Shown: positions 9,755 through 18,236, counted from the first letter of the stretch. The stretch is DNA of 64,000 nt from Pokkaliibacter sp. MBI-7 (GCF_029846635.1 NZ_JARVTG010000002.1:2025501-2089500); one strand, 5' to 3'. Numbers and translations are program-made. Notes: generated from the sequence alone by a model not told the origin.

Positions 9755-10678
9755 ATGATTACTAACAAACCCAACAGCGAAGCCGTTTCCCGCTTTGCTA
9801 CCCAACTGCAGGAAGCTCCTGCCGAAGTGGAAGGGCGCAGTCTGTGGCAGGACGCCCGCCGTCGCTTCATGCACAACAAAGCGGCGATGATCAGTCTGAT
9901 CACCCTCTCCGTGATCATCCTGCTGTGCCTGTTCGGCAGTCAGCTGGGTGACTTCACCTACGACGACATCGACTGGAACGCCATGCAGATCGCCCCGGAT
10001 GCCTCCAGCGGCCACTTTTTCGGTACTGACAGCCTGGGCCGTGATCTGTTCGTGCGCACGCTGGTGGGCGGTCAGATTTCCCTGATGGTCGGCGTGCTGG
10101 GCGCGCTGGTCGCCATTGTGATCGGCACTCTGTACGGCGCCATGGCAGGCTTCATCGGCGGTCGTACCGATTCCTTCATGATGCGCACACTGGAGATTCT
10201 GAACTCCTTCCCGTTCATGTTCTTCGTCATTCTGCTGGTGACCTTCTTCGGCCGTAACATCATGCTGATCTTCATCGCTATCGGTGCGGTGTCCTGGCTG
10301 GATATGGCCCGTATCGTGCGCGGTCAGACTCTCAGCCTGAAGAGCAAAGAGTTCATCGAGGCGGCGCACGTCTGTGGCGTCAGCACCTGGGCCATCATCA
10401 CCCGGCATATCGTGCCCAACGTGCTCGGTATCGTGGTGGTGTACGCCACCCTGCTGGTGCCGAGCATGATTCTGTTCGAATCCTTCCTCAGTTATCTGGG
10501 TCTGGGTGTGCAGGAGCCCATGACCAGCTGGGGAGCATTGCTCAATGAAGGCTCCAAAACCATGGAGGTGGCCCCCTGGCAACTGCTGTTCCCGGCCGGT
10601 TTCCTGGTAACCACCCTGTTCTGCTTCAACTTCGTGGGCGATGGTCTGCGTGATGCCCTTGACCCGAAAGACCGGTAA
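9755..10678 (+). CDS. oppC: Oligopeptide ABC transporter permease OppC
   Basis: The second inner-membrane permease subunit, 307 residues. A soluble N-terminal stretch with the OppC_N helix (SLWQDARRRFMHNKAAMISL, about 29-48) precedes TM1. The DPP-type permease domain contains FGTDSLGRDLFVR (about 89-101) and the EAA loop EAAHVCGVSTWAIITRHI that docks on OppD/OppF. It lies 8 nt after oppB and its stop codon is within the oppD ribosome site, so all four genes are translationally close. Confidence 0.96.
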   Translation: MITNKPNSEAVSRFATQLQEAPAEVEGRSLWQDARRRFMHNKAAMISLITLSVIILLCLFGSQLGDFTYDDIDWNAMQIAPDASSGHFFGTDSLGRDLFVRTLVGGQISLMVGVLGALVAIVIGTLYGAMAGFIGGRTDSFMMRTLEILNSFPFMFFVILLVTFFGRNIMLIFIAIGAVSWLDMARIVRGQTLSLKSKEFIEAAHVCGVSTWAIITRHIVPNVLGIVVVYATLLVPSMILFESFLSYLGLGVQEPMTSWGALLNEGSKTMEVAPWQLLFPAGFLVTTLFCFNFVGDGLRDALDPKDR

Positions 10679-10688
10679 GGAGCCTGCG

Positions 10689-11660
10689 ATGAGTTTGTTA
10701 TCTATCAAGAATCTGGAAGTTCACTTCTCTACGCCTGATGGCACCGTCACTGCCGTCAATAAGCTGAACTTTTCTCTGGAGGCGGGCCAGACCCTCGGTA
10801 TCGTCGGCGAATCCGGCTCGGGAAAGAGTCAGACCGCCTTTGCGCTGATGGGCCTGCTGGCCAAAAACGGCAAGGTCAGCGGCGAAGCTGTTTTTGACGG
10901 CAAGTCCATCGTTGGCCTGAGCGAGAAAGAGCTGAACAGGATCCGTTCGGAAAAGATCGCCATGATCTTTCAGGACCCCATGACCTCCCTCAACCCCTAT
11001 ATGCGGGTCGGTGAGCAGCTGATGGAAGTGCTGATGCTGCACAAAGGCATGACTAAAGCGGACGCCTTTGAAGAATCCGTGCGCATGCTGGACGCGGTGA
11101 AAATGCCTGAAGCACGCAAGCGCATGAAGATGTTCCCGCACGAGTTCTCCGGCGGGATGCGTCAGCGCGTGATGATTGCCATGGCGCTGCTATGCCGTCC
11201 ACAGCTGCTGATTGCCGATGAGCCCACGACCGCGCTGGACGTCACCGTGCAGGCGCAGATCATGACGCTGCTGTCTGAGCTGCAACGCGACTTCAACACC
11301 GCCATTATCATGATCACTCACGATCTGGGCGTCGTGGCCGGAATCTGTGACAAGGTACTGGTGATGTATGCCGGGCGCACCATGGAATACGGCACTGCGC
11401 GCGATATTTTCTATCGCCCGAGCCATCCCTACACCCAGGGTTTGCTGTCAGCTATTCCGCGTCTGGACGCCGATGACATGGCGGCACTGCCGACCATTCC
11501 GGGGAATCCACCCAACCTGCTCAAACTGCCACAGGGCTGTCCGTTCCAGGAGCGCTGTCAGCACGTCAGTGATATCTGCCGTCACACGGAACCGGAACTT
11601 ATTACTACCAGCGACCAGCGTCAGCGTGCCTGTCACTGGCTGGCCGAGGAGCAAGCCTGA
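10689..11660 (+). CDS. oppD: Oligopeptide ABC transporter ATPase OppD
   Basis: A cytoplasmic ATPase of 323 residues energising OppBC. Walker A is GIVGESGSGKS (37-47), the signature is FSGGMRQRVMIAMALL and Walker B is LLIADEPTTALD. The oligopeptide/dipeptide C-terminal domain carries Cys residues in GCPFQERCQHVSDICR, which in OppD/DppD proteins bind a [4Fe-4S] cluster. An in-frame ATG at 10641 lies inside oppC; 10689 is chosen because AAGGAG ends 6 nt before it. Confidence 0.96.
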   Translation: MSLLSIKNLEVHFSTPDGTVTAVNKLNFSLEAGQTLGIVGESGSGKSQTAFALMGLLAKNGKVSGEAVFDGKSIVGLSEKELNRIRSEKIAMIFQDPMTSLNPYMRVGEQLMEVLMLHKGMTKADAFEESVRMLDAVKMPEARKRMKMFPHEFSGGMRQRVMIAMALLCRPQLLIADEPTTALDVTVQAQIMTLLSELQRDFNTAIIMITHDLGVVAGICDKVLVMYAGRTMEYGTARDIFYRPSHPYTQGLLSAIPRLDADDMAALPTIPGNPPNLLKLPQGCPFQERCQHVSDICRHTEPELITTSDQRQRACHWLAEEQA

Positions 11661-12643
11661 TGAGCACTCAACCTATTCTGCAAGTGCGCGATCTGAAGGT
11701 GCACTTCGATATCAAAACCAGCAGCCTGTGGCCATGGGCGCCCTCACTCGCCCTGAAAGCGGTGGACGGCGTCAGCCTCGACCTCTATCCCGGCGAAACA
11801 CTCGGCGTGGTGGGCGAGTCAGGCTGTGGCAAATCAACCTTTGCCCGGGCGCTGATCGGTCTGGTGAAGTCCCGTGCGGGCAGCATCAAATGGCAGGGAC
11901 AGGAGCTGCTGGAGCTGGATCATCACGGTTGGCGGGAAATCCGCAAGGATATCCAGATGATCTTCCAGGATCCGCTGGCCTCGTTGAATCCGCGCATGAC
12001 CATCGGTGACATCATTGCCGAGCCACTGCGCACTTTCTATCCCAGGCTCAGCAAGCAGGAAGTCACTGACAAGGTGAAGGCCATGATGATGAAGGTCGGT
12101 TTGCTGCCTAACGTCATCAACCGCTACCCCCACGAGTTCTCCGGTGGTCAGTGCCAGCGTATCGGCATTGCCCGTGCACTGATCGTTGAACCCAAGCTGG
12201 TGATCTGTGACGAGCCGGTATCGGCGCTGGACGTGTCCATTCAGGCACAGGTGGTCAATCTGCTGAAATCGCTGCAGAAGGAAATGGGGCTGTCGCTGAT
12301 CTTCATCGCCCATGATCTGTCGGTGGTGAAGCACATCAGTGACCGCGTCATGGTGATGTATCTGGGCAATCAGGTGGAACTGGGTCAGGGCAAGGCTCTC
12401 TATGCCGACCCCAAACACCCTTACACCAAAGCCCTGATGTCAGCGGTGCCGATTCCCGATCCGGATATCGAGCGCAACAAGACTATCCAGCTACTGGAAG
12501 GCGATCTGCCATCGCCGATCAATCCGCCTTCAGGCTGCGTGTTCCGTACCCGCTGCCCGATTGCGGTGGCCAGCTGTGCAGAACAGCGACCCACCTTGCA
12601 GGGTGAGCCACGACATACTGTCGCCTGTCCTCGAGTAGCATGA
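11660..12643 (+). CDS. oppF: Oligopeptide ABC transporter ATPase OppF
   Basis: The second ATPase of the transporter, 327 residues. The start overlaps the oppD stop (TGATG), implying translational coupling. Walker A is GVVGESGCGKS (49-59), the signature is FSGGQCQRIGIARAL and Walker B is LVICDEPVSALD. The C-terminal region has the oligo_HPY motif with cysteines in GCVFRTRCPIAVASC. It forms a heterodimer with OppD. Confidence 0.96.
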   Translation: MSTQPILQVRDLKVHFDIKTSSLWPWAPSLALKAVDGVSLDLYPGETLGVVGESGCGKSTFARALIGLVKSRAGSIKWQGQELLELDHHGWREIRKDIQMIFQDPLASLNPRMTIGDIIAEPLRTFYPRLSKQEVTDKVKAMMMKVGLLPNVINRYPHEFSGGQCQRIGIARALIVEPKLVICDEPVSALDVSIQAQVVNLLKSLQKEMGLSLIFIAHDLSVVKHISDRVMVMYLGNQVELGQGKALYADPKHPYTKALMSAVPIPDPDIERNKTIQLLEGDLPSPINPPSGCVFRTRCPIAVASCAEQRPTLQGEPRHTVACPRVA

Positions 12644-12675
12644 TATTGGGACTAACTGTTTTTTTGATGCGGCTA

Positions 12676-12681
12676 TATAAT
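12676..12681 (+). promoter_or_regulatory. -10-like element followed by a GC-rich discriminator
   Basis: TATAAT followed by GCCCGCAC, downstream of a T-run (12658-12665). No good -35 is visible at 16-18 bp (the nearest is taactg), so it is a tentative promoter for the hairpin-rich stretch that follows. Confidence 0.35.
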
Positions 12682-12687
12682 GCCCGC

Positions 12688-12776
12688 ACTTAACAGGTTC
12701 TGTTACTACCGATTGTCTTAACTATCAGCACGTTAAGAAGCAAAATGCCCGGCACTAGCCGGGCATTTCTTTATCT
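12688..12776 (+). ncRNA. Candidate small RNA downstream of oppF
   Basis: About 89 nt with three consecutive inverted repeats and no ORF. The first is taacag-gtt-ctgtta (12691-12705), the second cttaac-9nt-gttaag (12717-12737). The third is an 11-bp GC-rich terminator hairpin (12743-12768) with a T-rich tail. A perfect TATAAT lies 7 nt upstream of the proposed 5' end. The layout is that of a free-standing sRNA, or of an sRNA processed from the opp 3' UTR. I do not recognise a known RNA family. The weak -35 is the main doubt. Confidence 0.4.
12743..12768. terminator. Bidirectional intrinsic terminator
   Basis: Perfect 11-bp stem aaatgcccggc / gccgggcattt with loop acta. It is followed by ctttatct on the plus strand and ttttgctt on the minus strand. 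It ends the opp operon (or the candidate sRNA) and the convergent lipoprotein gene. Confidence 0.9.
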
Positions 12777-12829
12777 GTCAGACGCCTTGTACAAGGCGAT
12801 GCCACATGTGGCAGCTGAGGAGTGCCGGG

Positions 12830-13675
12830 TTACAGCGACGTCTCCTTGACGATTTTCCACTCGCCGTTTTCTTTATCCATCTCCAGCTCCTTCACGACCT
12901 TGTCCTGATAGCCACTGGCCGAATAGTTCTGCTCGAAGCGGATAATGGCCCGGCTGTCGACGATAGCCACCTGAGGCTCTCCCAGTTCAACCTTGATCCA
13001 CTTCGGTGCTGAAATTTTCTGCCGGCGCTGCTGCTCCCAGCTCTTGCGACTCATGTTGTCCGGGGCGAAATCAGGAGAATAGAACGACAGGTAACTGTCC
13101 ACATCCTGACTGGACCAGGCAGCACGCCAGCCTTCCACCGTCTTCAGCAGAGACTGGTAGCTCAGCTCGATGGCAGCTTGTGGCGAAGCGGGTTTGTCCG
13201 CTGCAGGAGGGGTGGCAGGTGCAGCATTCGCATCAGCCATAGCGTTGTTTTCTACTGCAGGCACTGCATTGGCTTCTGCAGGCGCTTCGGCAGTGCTGGT
13301 CATATCAGCCGTCATGACCGGTGCTGCGTTCGGGTTGTGAGCTACGCTGTCATTGGCCACGATAGAGTTCTGCATGACGGATGCCGCAGCCGCTTCAGCA
13401 CTGCTGGAACTCGCCTGGCTCATATCAGTGCTGGCCTCGGTGGTTGCAGAGATTGTGGAGGTCGAAGCAGACAGCTCGGGGGCGGGCATCGGAGTGGCAT
13501 CGGGTGCAGATTGCAGCGCGACATCAGGAATACCTACGGGTTTGGACTTGTTCACCACCTTGGGCGGGGGTTCGACGTCCGCTTTGCTGACGCGGGTTGG
13601 TGAGGGGGCACAGGCTGCCAACCCCAGTGATGACAGGATCACTAGCGCAGGTAACGCAATACGCTTGTTATTCAC
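12830..13675 (-). CDS. Lipoprotein with Ala/Pro-rich linker and NTF2-like C-terminal domain
   Basis: A predicted lipoprotein of 281 residues. The frame is open up to 13885 and an ATG exists at 13714. The GTG at 13675 is preferred because it gives a typical signal peptide, NNKRIALP-hydrophobic-LAAC with the lipidated Cys at 22, and has AGGGGA upstream. Residues 25-165 are rich in Ala, Pro, Thr and Ser, a probable cell-envelope spacer. The C-terminal ~110 residues (SYQSLLKTVEGWRAAWSSQD through EWKIVKETSL) match the NTF2-like domain found at the end of Cds6/L,D-transpeptidase-associated proteins. Function is unknown; a cell-wall role is inference. It follows the moa cluster on the same strand. 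Confidence 0.75.
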   Translation of the reverse strand: MNNKRIALPALVILSSLGLAACAPSPTRVSKADVEPPPKVVNKSKPVGIPDVALQSAPDATPMPAPELSASTSTISATTEASTDMSQASSSSAEAAAASVMQNSIVANDSVAHNPNAAPVMTADMTSTAEAPAEANAVPAVENNAMADANAAPATPPAADKPASPQAAIELSYQSLLKTVEGWRAAWSSQDVDSYLSFYSPDFAPDNMSRKSWEQQRRQKISAPKWIKVELGEPQVAIVDSRAIIRFEQNYSASGYQDKVVKELEMDKENGEWKIVKETSL

Positions 13676-13857
13676 TTCACTTTTTCCCCTATCCTTTGCT
13701 ACTGCTTTATTCATTCCAGATTTGACCCGGCAGTGCCGCCAGCCAGCGCTGGCGCCGTGCCGGAAGAGCAGCAACGGCTGCTGGTTAAAGCCATCACGGT
13801 ATAGAAGAAATTCGGCGGTATAAATAAGAAGCAGGGAAAAATTACAAAATTTTACTG

Positions 13858-14364
13858 TCAGTGCCCATCGTGGTCTTTTAGCCACGCAGCAGCGGCCTCG
13901 GCATCACTCTCTCGCGCATCCACCCAGTAACTGTCGTTGCCGGTTTCTTCTTTTTTCCAGAACGGCGCACGGGTTTTCAGCATATCCATGATGTACTCAC
14001 AGGCGGCAAAGGCATCCTTACGATGGCTGCTGGCAACGGCGACAAACACAATGGTGTCTCCGGGCAGCATTCTGCCTACCCGGTGCACCACCAGCGCATC
14101 CTGCAGCTGCCAGCGCGTTTGCGCTTCCAGCAGCAGCTGATGCAGTACCTTCTCGGTCATGCCCGGATAGTGTTCAAGCGTCAGAGCTGTCACTTCGGGG
14201 CGCTCATTAAAATCACGCACTAACCCGCTGAAACTGACGATGGCACCTGTCGGATACTCGTCAGACTGCCCATCGTGCGGCTGAAACTGCTGTAACAGCC
14301 CTTGCAGATCCAGCGGTGAAGACTGAACCCGGGCGCGTTGCGGTGGAATGCTCCCCTGCTTCAT
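13858..14364 (-). CDS. moaE: Molybdopterin synthase catalytic subunit MoaE
   Basis: The large subunit of molybdopterin synthase, 168 residues. It uses thiocarboxylated MoaD to add two sulfurs to cyclic pyranopterin monophosphate. Family motifs are GAIVSFSGLVRDFN, LEHYPGMTE, HRVGRMLPGD, VASSHRKDAFAACEYIMD and the active-site lysine segment PFWKKEE near residue 137. It is about 15 residues longer than E. coli MoaE at the N terminus. It lies 3 nt after moaD and is the last moa gene of the cluster. Confidence 0.96.
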   Translation of the reverse strand: MKQGSIPPQRARVQSSPLDLQGLLQQFQPHDGQSDEYPTGAIVSFSGLVRDFNERPEVTALTLEHYPGMTEKVLHQLLLEAQTRWQLQDALVVHRVGRMLPGDTIVFVAVASSHRKDAFAACEYIMDMLKTRAPFWKKEETGNDSYWVDARESDAEAAAAWLKDHDGH

Positions 14365-14367
14365 ATC

Positions 14368-14616
14368 TCAGCCCCCCGTCACCGGTGGGAAGAACGCCAC
14401 TTCGTCACCATCGTCCACCGGCTCCTGAGAGTCGACAATGGCCTGATTGACGGCCGCCAGCAGATTGGGCTGGGCCAGACAACTGGCCCAGGGCTCACCC
14501 TGTCCCTGTAACTGCGACAGCAACTCCGCCAGCGTCATCCCGGCCTGCCATGGCCATTGCAAACCTTCAATCCCCAGCTCTTCACGCAATCGGGCAAAAA
14601 ATAGCACCTTGATCAT
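14368..14616 (-). CDS. moaD: Molybdopterin synthase sulfur carrier subunit MoaD
   Basis: A ubiquitin-fold sulfur carrier of 82 residues ending PPVTGG. The terminal Gly-Gly is thiocarboxylated (after adenylation by MoeB, not in this window) to donate sulfur in MoaE. It begins MIKVLFFARLREELG, the usual first strand and helix. Its start codon overlaps the moaC stop by 4 nt (ATGA), so translation is coupled. Confidence 0.96.
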   Translation of the reverse strand: MIKVLFFARLREELGIEGLQWPWQAGMTLAELLSQLQGQGEPWASCLAQPNLLAAVNQAIVDSQEPVDDGDEVAFFPPVTGG

Positions 14617-15107
14617 GCCTGTTCCTCCTGCGCGCTTACCTGCCAGTGACCAGACTTTCCACCGCTTTTTTCCAGTAGCCTGATGTGTTCAATCACCATG
14701 CCTTTGTCGACCGCTTTACACATGTCGTACAGAGTCAGAGCCGCCACGCTGGCCGCTGTCAGCGCCTCCATTTCCACCCCGGTCTGTCCTGCCAGTTTGG
14801 CACGGGTTTCGATACGCACCCGCTGCTGCTCGGGCAGCGCCTGCAGCTCGACCTTGACGGAAGTGAGCATCAGGGGATGGCAGAGCGGAATCAGTTCCCA
14901 GGTCCGTTTGGCCGCCTGAATGCCAGCAATACGGGCCACTGCAAACACATCCCCTTTGGGATGTTTGCCATCGACCAGCAGGGCCATGCATTCGGCTGAC
15001 ATGCTGACCACGGCTTCGGCTCTGGCTTCACGTTGACTGACAGACTTATCGGTCACGTCCACCATGTGGGCATGGCCCTGACTATCAAGATGAGTAAGTT
15101 GTGACAT
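14613..15107 (-). CDS. moaC: Cyclic pyranopterin monophosphate synthase MoaC
   Basis: An enzyme of 164 residues acting after MoaA: it converts 3',8-cyclo-7,8-dihydro-GTP to cPMP. It begins MSQLTHLD, like E. coli MoaC; an ATG 9 nt upstream gives MFSM- but has no better ribosome site. Conserved stretches are AHMVDVTDK, KGDVFAVARIAGIQAAKRTW, LIPLCHPLMLT, TGVEMEALTAASVAALT, YDMCKAVDKGM and LLEKSGGKSG, covering the hexamer active site. Confidence 0.97.
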   Translation of the reverse strand: MSQLTHLDSQGHAHMVDVTDKSVSQREARAEAVVSMSAECMALLVDGKHPKGDVFAVARIAGIQAAKRTWELIPLCHPLMLTSVKVELQALPEQQRVRIETRAKLAGQTGVEMEALTAASVAALTLYDMCKAVDKGMVIEHIRLLEKSGGKSGHWQVSAQEEQA

Positions 15108-15159
15108 AGAAAACATCCACCACAGAACACTTATCTGAGCGGAGAACGTGAACTCGTTC

Positions 15160-16401
15160 TCAGCTCAGTACACCGTGAAAAGGAATAAACTGCAGCACCT
15201 CTCCCGCGGCAAATACCTTGCCAGCGGGAATCTCCAGCAAGCCGCTGGCCGCACTCGCCGTCGACAATACACCTGAACTCTGGTTACCCACCGGCATGGC
15301 GACGATCCCCTGATCCGTTGTCTGCAATACAGCACGAACGTATTCGGTGCGCCGCCCGGCGCTCTTGAGTGAGTAGCCGGCCCTGACTTCAAAACGCGGC
15401 GCTGCAACCTGCTCCTGCCCCATGGAGCGCAGCAGGTAGGGACGAGCCAGCAGAGAGAACGTTACCAGCACAGAAGCAGGGTTGCCCGGCAAGCCGATAA
15501 AGGGCGTGTCTCCTACGCTGCCGAAAGCAAAAGGTTTGCCCGGCTTGATTGCCAGTTTCCAGACCAGTAGCTGGCCCAGTTCATTGACGGCCTGACGCAC
15601 ATGATCTTCTTCGCCTACCGACACCCCGCCGGTAGTCATGATGACATCTGCCGAAGCGGCCGCATCCTGCAGCGCCTGTGTGGTCAGCGCCAGCCGGTCA
15701 GGAACAATGCCGAGATTGATCACATCCAGCCCCAGCCCACGCAGCAGCGCCTCCAGCATGAAGGCATTGGAGTTGTAGATCTGCCCGGGTTGCAGTGGCT
15801 GCCCCGGCGCAATCAGTTCATCTCCGGTGGTCAGTATGGCCACCCGCAGCGGGCGAAACACGGTCACTTCGGCAATCCCGACAGAGGCCAGCACACCGAG
15901 ATGGCTGGCCCCCAGACGCACCCCCGGATCAAACAACACGGCACCGTGCTGGATATCCTGACCGGCCTTGCGCACATGCTGACCGGACACTGGCTGAATC
16001 TGGATATGCACAGAGTCCTTGCCCGGCTCATTCACGATGGCACGGCAGTCTTCCTGCATCACCACGCAATCCGCGCCGGCTGGCACCACCGCACCGGTGA
16101 AAATACGGACGGCCGTGCCGGGTTGCAGCGGTTCGGGCACACTACCGGCCGGGATACGCTGGCTGACCGGCAGCACGCCATCAGCACCGAGATCTGCAGC
16201 GCGCAGGGCATAACCGTCCATTGCGCTGTTGTCGGCAGGAGGTACTGACATGGGGCTGATAATCCCTTTGGCCAGTACCTTACCCAGCGCCTGATGCAGA
16301 GGCAGAGTTTCGATCGGCGTCAACGGCAGAGCACGCGCCAGCAATGTCGCCAGCACGTCATCAATGGTTTTCAGGGGTTCGCGCGCACAGCTGTCGCTCA
16401 T
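15160..16401 (-). CDS. moeA: Molybdopterin molybdenumtransferase MoeA
   Basis: An enzyme of 413 residues that inserts molybdate into adenylylated molybdopterin. It shows PPADNSAMDGYAL near residue 54, TGAVVPAGAD, the metal-ligand loop TTGGVSVGEEDHV and KPGKPFAFG, followed by GLPGNPASVLV. The start codon overlaps the moaB stop by 4 nt. Together with moaB (which adenylylates molybdopterin) it completes Moco after cPMP and MPT synthesis by the neighbours. Confidence 0.97.
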   Translation of the reverse strand: MSDSCAREPLKTIDDVLATLLARALPLTPIETLPLHQALGKVLAKGIISPMSVPPADNSAMDGYALRAADLGADGVLPVSQRIPAGSVPEPLQPGTAVRIFTGAVVPAGADCVVMQEDCRAIVNEPGKDSVHIQIQPVSGQHVRKAGQDIQHGAVLFDPGVRLGASHLGVLASVGIAEVTVFRPLRVAILTTGDELIAPGQPLQPGQIYNSNAFMLEALLRGLGLDVINLGIVPDRLALTTQALQDAAASADVIMTTGGVSVGEEDHVRQAVNELGQLLVWKLAIKPGKPFAFGSVGDTPFIGLPGNPASVLVTFSLLARPYLLRSMGQEQVAAPRFEVRAGYSLKSAGRRTEYVRAVLQTTDQGIVAMPVGNQSSGVLSTASAASGLLEIPAGKVFAAGEVLQFIPFHGVLS

Positions 16402-16934
16402 GCCTTCCCCCCGATCTCTTTCGCTACGGGCTTGACCATTTCGACAAAGTTACAAGGCCGGTGCCGGCTGTCGAGCTGTTCGCGAATAATGCTGTTCCAG
16501 GCAGTCCGGCAGGCGCCGGTCGAGCCGGGCATGCAAAAAATCAGGGTACGGTTGGCAACCCCTGCCAGCGCACGGCTCTGGATGGTGGACGTGCCGATTT
16601 CACTGTAGGAAATCTGCCGGAACAACTCACCAAAACCTTCAATGGTCTTGTCGAACAGCGGCTTCATGGCTTCCGGTGTCGAGTCACGGGCAGTAAAACC
16701 AGTGCCGCCGGTAATCAGCACCGCATGAATATCAGCATCAGCGATCCACTGCGAAACCACCGCACGCATCTGATACACGTCATCTTTCACAATAGCGCGG
16801 GTTGCCAGCATGTGACCGGCCTCCTGCAAGCCGGCGACCAGCGCATCACCCGAGGTGTCATTGGCCGCGGTGCGCGTATCGGACACCGTCAGCACGGCGA
16901 TATTGAGGGGGGTGAGATCAGTACTGAAGGCCAT
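16398..16934 (-). CDS. moaB: Molybdenum cofactor biosynthesis protein MoaB
   Basis: A MogA/MoaB-fold protein of 178 residues, considered to adenylylate molybdopterin. The frame extends to 16988, but the ATG at 16934 (MAFSTDLTPLNIAVLTVSDTR) has GGGA at a suitable distance and gives the usual length of about 170. Motifs are VSDTRTAANDTSGD, the TGGTGFTARD nucleotide loop and FCMPGSTGACRTAWN. It lies 99 nt after moaA. As no mogA is seen here, MoaB probably fills that step. Confidence 0.95.
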   Translation of the reverse strand: MAFSTDLTPLNIAVLTVSDTRTAANDTSGDALVAGLQEAGHMLATRAIVKDDVYQMRAVVSQWIADADIHAVLITGGTGFTARDSTPEAMKPLFDKTIEGFGELFRQISYSEIGTSTIQSRALAGVANRTLIFCMPGSTGACRTAWNSIIREQLDSRHRPCNFVEMVKPVAKEIGGKA

Positions 16935-17033
16935 GGTATGTCCCATAAATCGGGGGTTATAAAAGGGATAAGGCTGTCGTAACAACAACGAACAACACCC
17001 TGTCAGGATCGTAGTGGTGGCAGTCTTGCCGGA

Positions 17034-18149
17034 TCAGCCGCCTGTCATATTCATAAAACGCAGCACCTGCGGCTCGTCGCTGAGAGAAAAATGATGACGC
17101 TCCGGTTTGATCGCCATCGCCTCCATCAGGGTCTGGCGCAGACGCTGATCATCGCCGGGATAGCGGCGCAGCACAGACTTCAAATCCACCGAGTGCTCAT
17201 TACCAAGGCAAAGTAACAGGCGCCCTTCCACCGTCACCCGCACACGATTACAGGTGCTGCAGAAGTTATGGCTATGGGGCGAGATAAAGCCGACGCGGCT
17301 GCGCTGCCCGGGAATGCGATAGTAACGTGAAGGGCCGCCGGTCGTTTCCGCCGAGGCCACCAGACCATAACGCTGTTGCAACTGCTCCAGCAAAGCGTCG
17401 TTGCCCAGATAAGTGTGCTGCAGATCACGGGTGCGCACTTCACCAAGCGGCATTTCTTCAATAAAGCTGATGTCCATGCCCCGCGCAGTGGCGTAGTTCA
17501 GCAGATCATCCAGTTCATCGACGTTCTTGCCCTGTAACACCACGGTATTGAGCTTGATGCGCTCAAACCCGGCATCCAGTGCTGCTTCGATACCCGACAG
17601 CACCTGCTGCAGCTTGTCACGGCGGGTCATGTCAACGAAGCGTTCCGGCTTGAGGGTATCCAGGCTGATATTGAGGCGCTTCACCCCGGCAGCCTTCAGC
17701 TCGCTGGCATAACGGACAAGCTGCGAGCCATTGGTCGTCAGCGTCAGCTCTTCCAGCCCCGGCAGCTGCCCCAGCTGCTGAATCAGCCACATCACGTTGG
17801 GGCGTACCAGTGGCTCACCACCGGTCAGGCGAATCTTCTTCACCCCCATGGCCACAAAATTGTGCCCGACATCCGCCAGCTCTTCCAGGCTCAGAATCTG
17901 TGCCCGACGCAGGAATGTGGTGTCTTCGTTCATGCAGTAGATGCAGCGAAAGTCACAACGATCAGTGACCGACAGCCGCAGATAGCTGACACGCCGGCCA
18001 AAGTTGTCGATCAGCGACGGCATATCCGCAGACGAAGTGGCGCCGCCAGAGGAGGACGCTGGATGCAAGACCGGTGAGGCATTATTGAAGTCGCCTGTAG
18101 ACTCTGCAGACCTCTTAGACTCTGTAGACCTCTTAGACTCTGTAGACAT
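17034..18149 (-). CDS. moaA: GTP 3',8-cyclase MoaA (radical SAM)
   Basis: Starts Moco synthesis by converting GTP to 3',8-cyclo-7,8-dihydro-GTP. The radical-SAM cluster motif is CDFRCIYC; the second cluster cysteines are in CSTCNRV and in LLLCLG; the chain ends in the required Gly-Gly (MNMTGG). TGGEPLVR is the SAM motif. The chosen start gives 371 residues. The first 42 are an unusual Ser/Thr/Lys-rich extension with a tandem hexapeptide (ESKRST) encoded by an 18-bp DNA repeat. An ATG at 18023 (MPSLIDNFGRR) would give exactly the 329 residues of E. coli MoaA but has a poorer ribosome site. Confidence 0.96.
   Translation of the reverse strand: MSTESKRSTESKRSAESTGDFNNASPVLHPASSSGGATSSADMPSLIDNFGRRVSYLRLSVTDRCDFRCIYCMNEDTTFLRRAQILSLEELADVGHNFVAMGVKKIRLTGGEPLVRPNVMWLIQQLGQLPGLEELTLTTNGSQLVRYASELKAAGVKRLNISLDTLKPERFVDMTRRDKLQQVLSGIEAALDAGFERIKLNTVVLQGKNVDELDDLLNYATARGMDISFIEEMPLGEVRTRDLQHTYLGNDALLEQLQQRYGLVASAETTGGPSRYYRIPGQRSRVGFISPHSHNFCSTCNRVRVTVEGRLLLCLGNEHSVDLKSVLRRYPGDDQRLRQTLMEAMAIKPERHHFSLSDEPQVLRFMNMTGG
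18101..18147. repeat. 18-bp tandem repeat in the 5' end of moaA
   Basis: Unit actctgtagacctcttag occurs at 18101-18118 (one mismatch) and 18119-18136, with a partial copy at 18137-18147 running into the start codon. In the gene it encodes repeated Glu-Ser-Lys-Arg-Ser-Thr/Ala. Repeat-number change would alter only the N-terminal tail. Confidence 0.85.
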
Positions 18150-18217
18150 AGTTACCTGCTTACCACTCAAGAAGTGCAGTGTCCCAACCACGACTTCACA
18201 ACAATAAACGTAGGGAG

Positions 18218-18236
18218 GGCGATAAACATGATCGCC
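18218..18236 (-). promoter_or_regulatory. Hairpin in the moaA leader
   Basis: On the transcribed strand, ggcgat-catgttt-atcgcc followed directly by CCTCCC, about 65 nt before the moaA start. A GCC-CTCCC after a short GGCGA hairpin is reminiscent of the 3' end of the Moco RNA motif, but I cannot identify its other conserved parts, so this is only a regulatory candidate. Confidence 0.25.

Noticed and set aside
9740..10708. 322-codon ORF antisense to oppC
   Set aside because: It mirrors oppC codons, is rich in His and Gln in the manner of reverse-strand shadows, has no ribosome site and matches no family.
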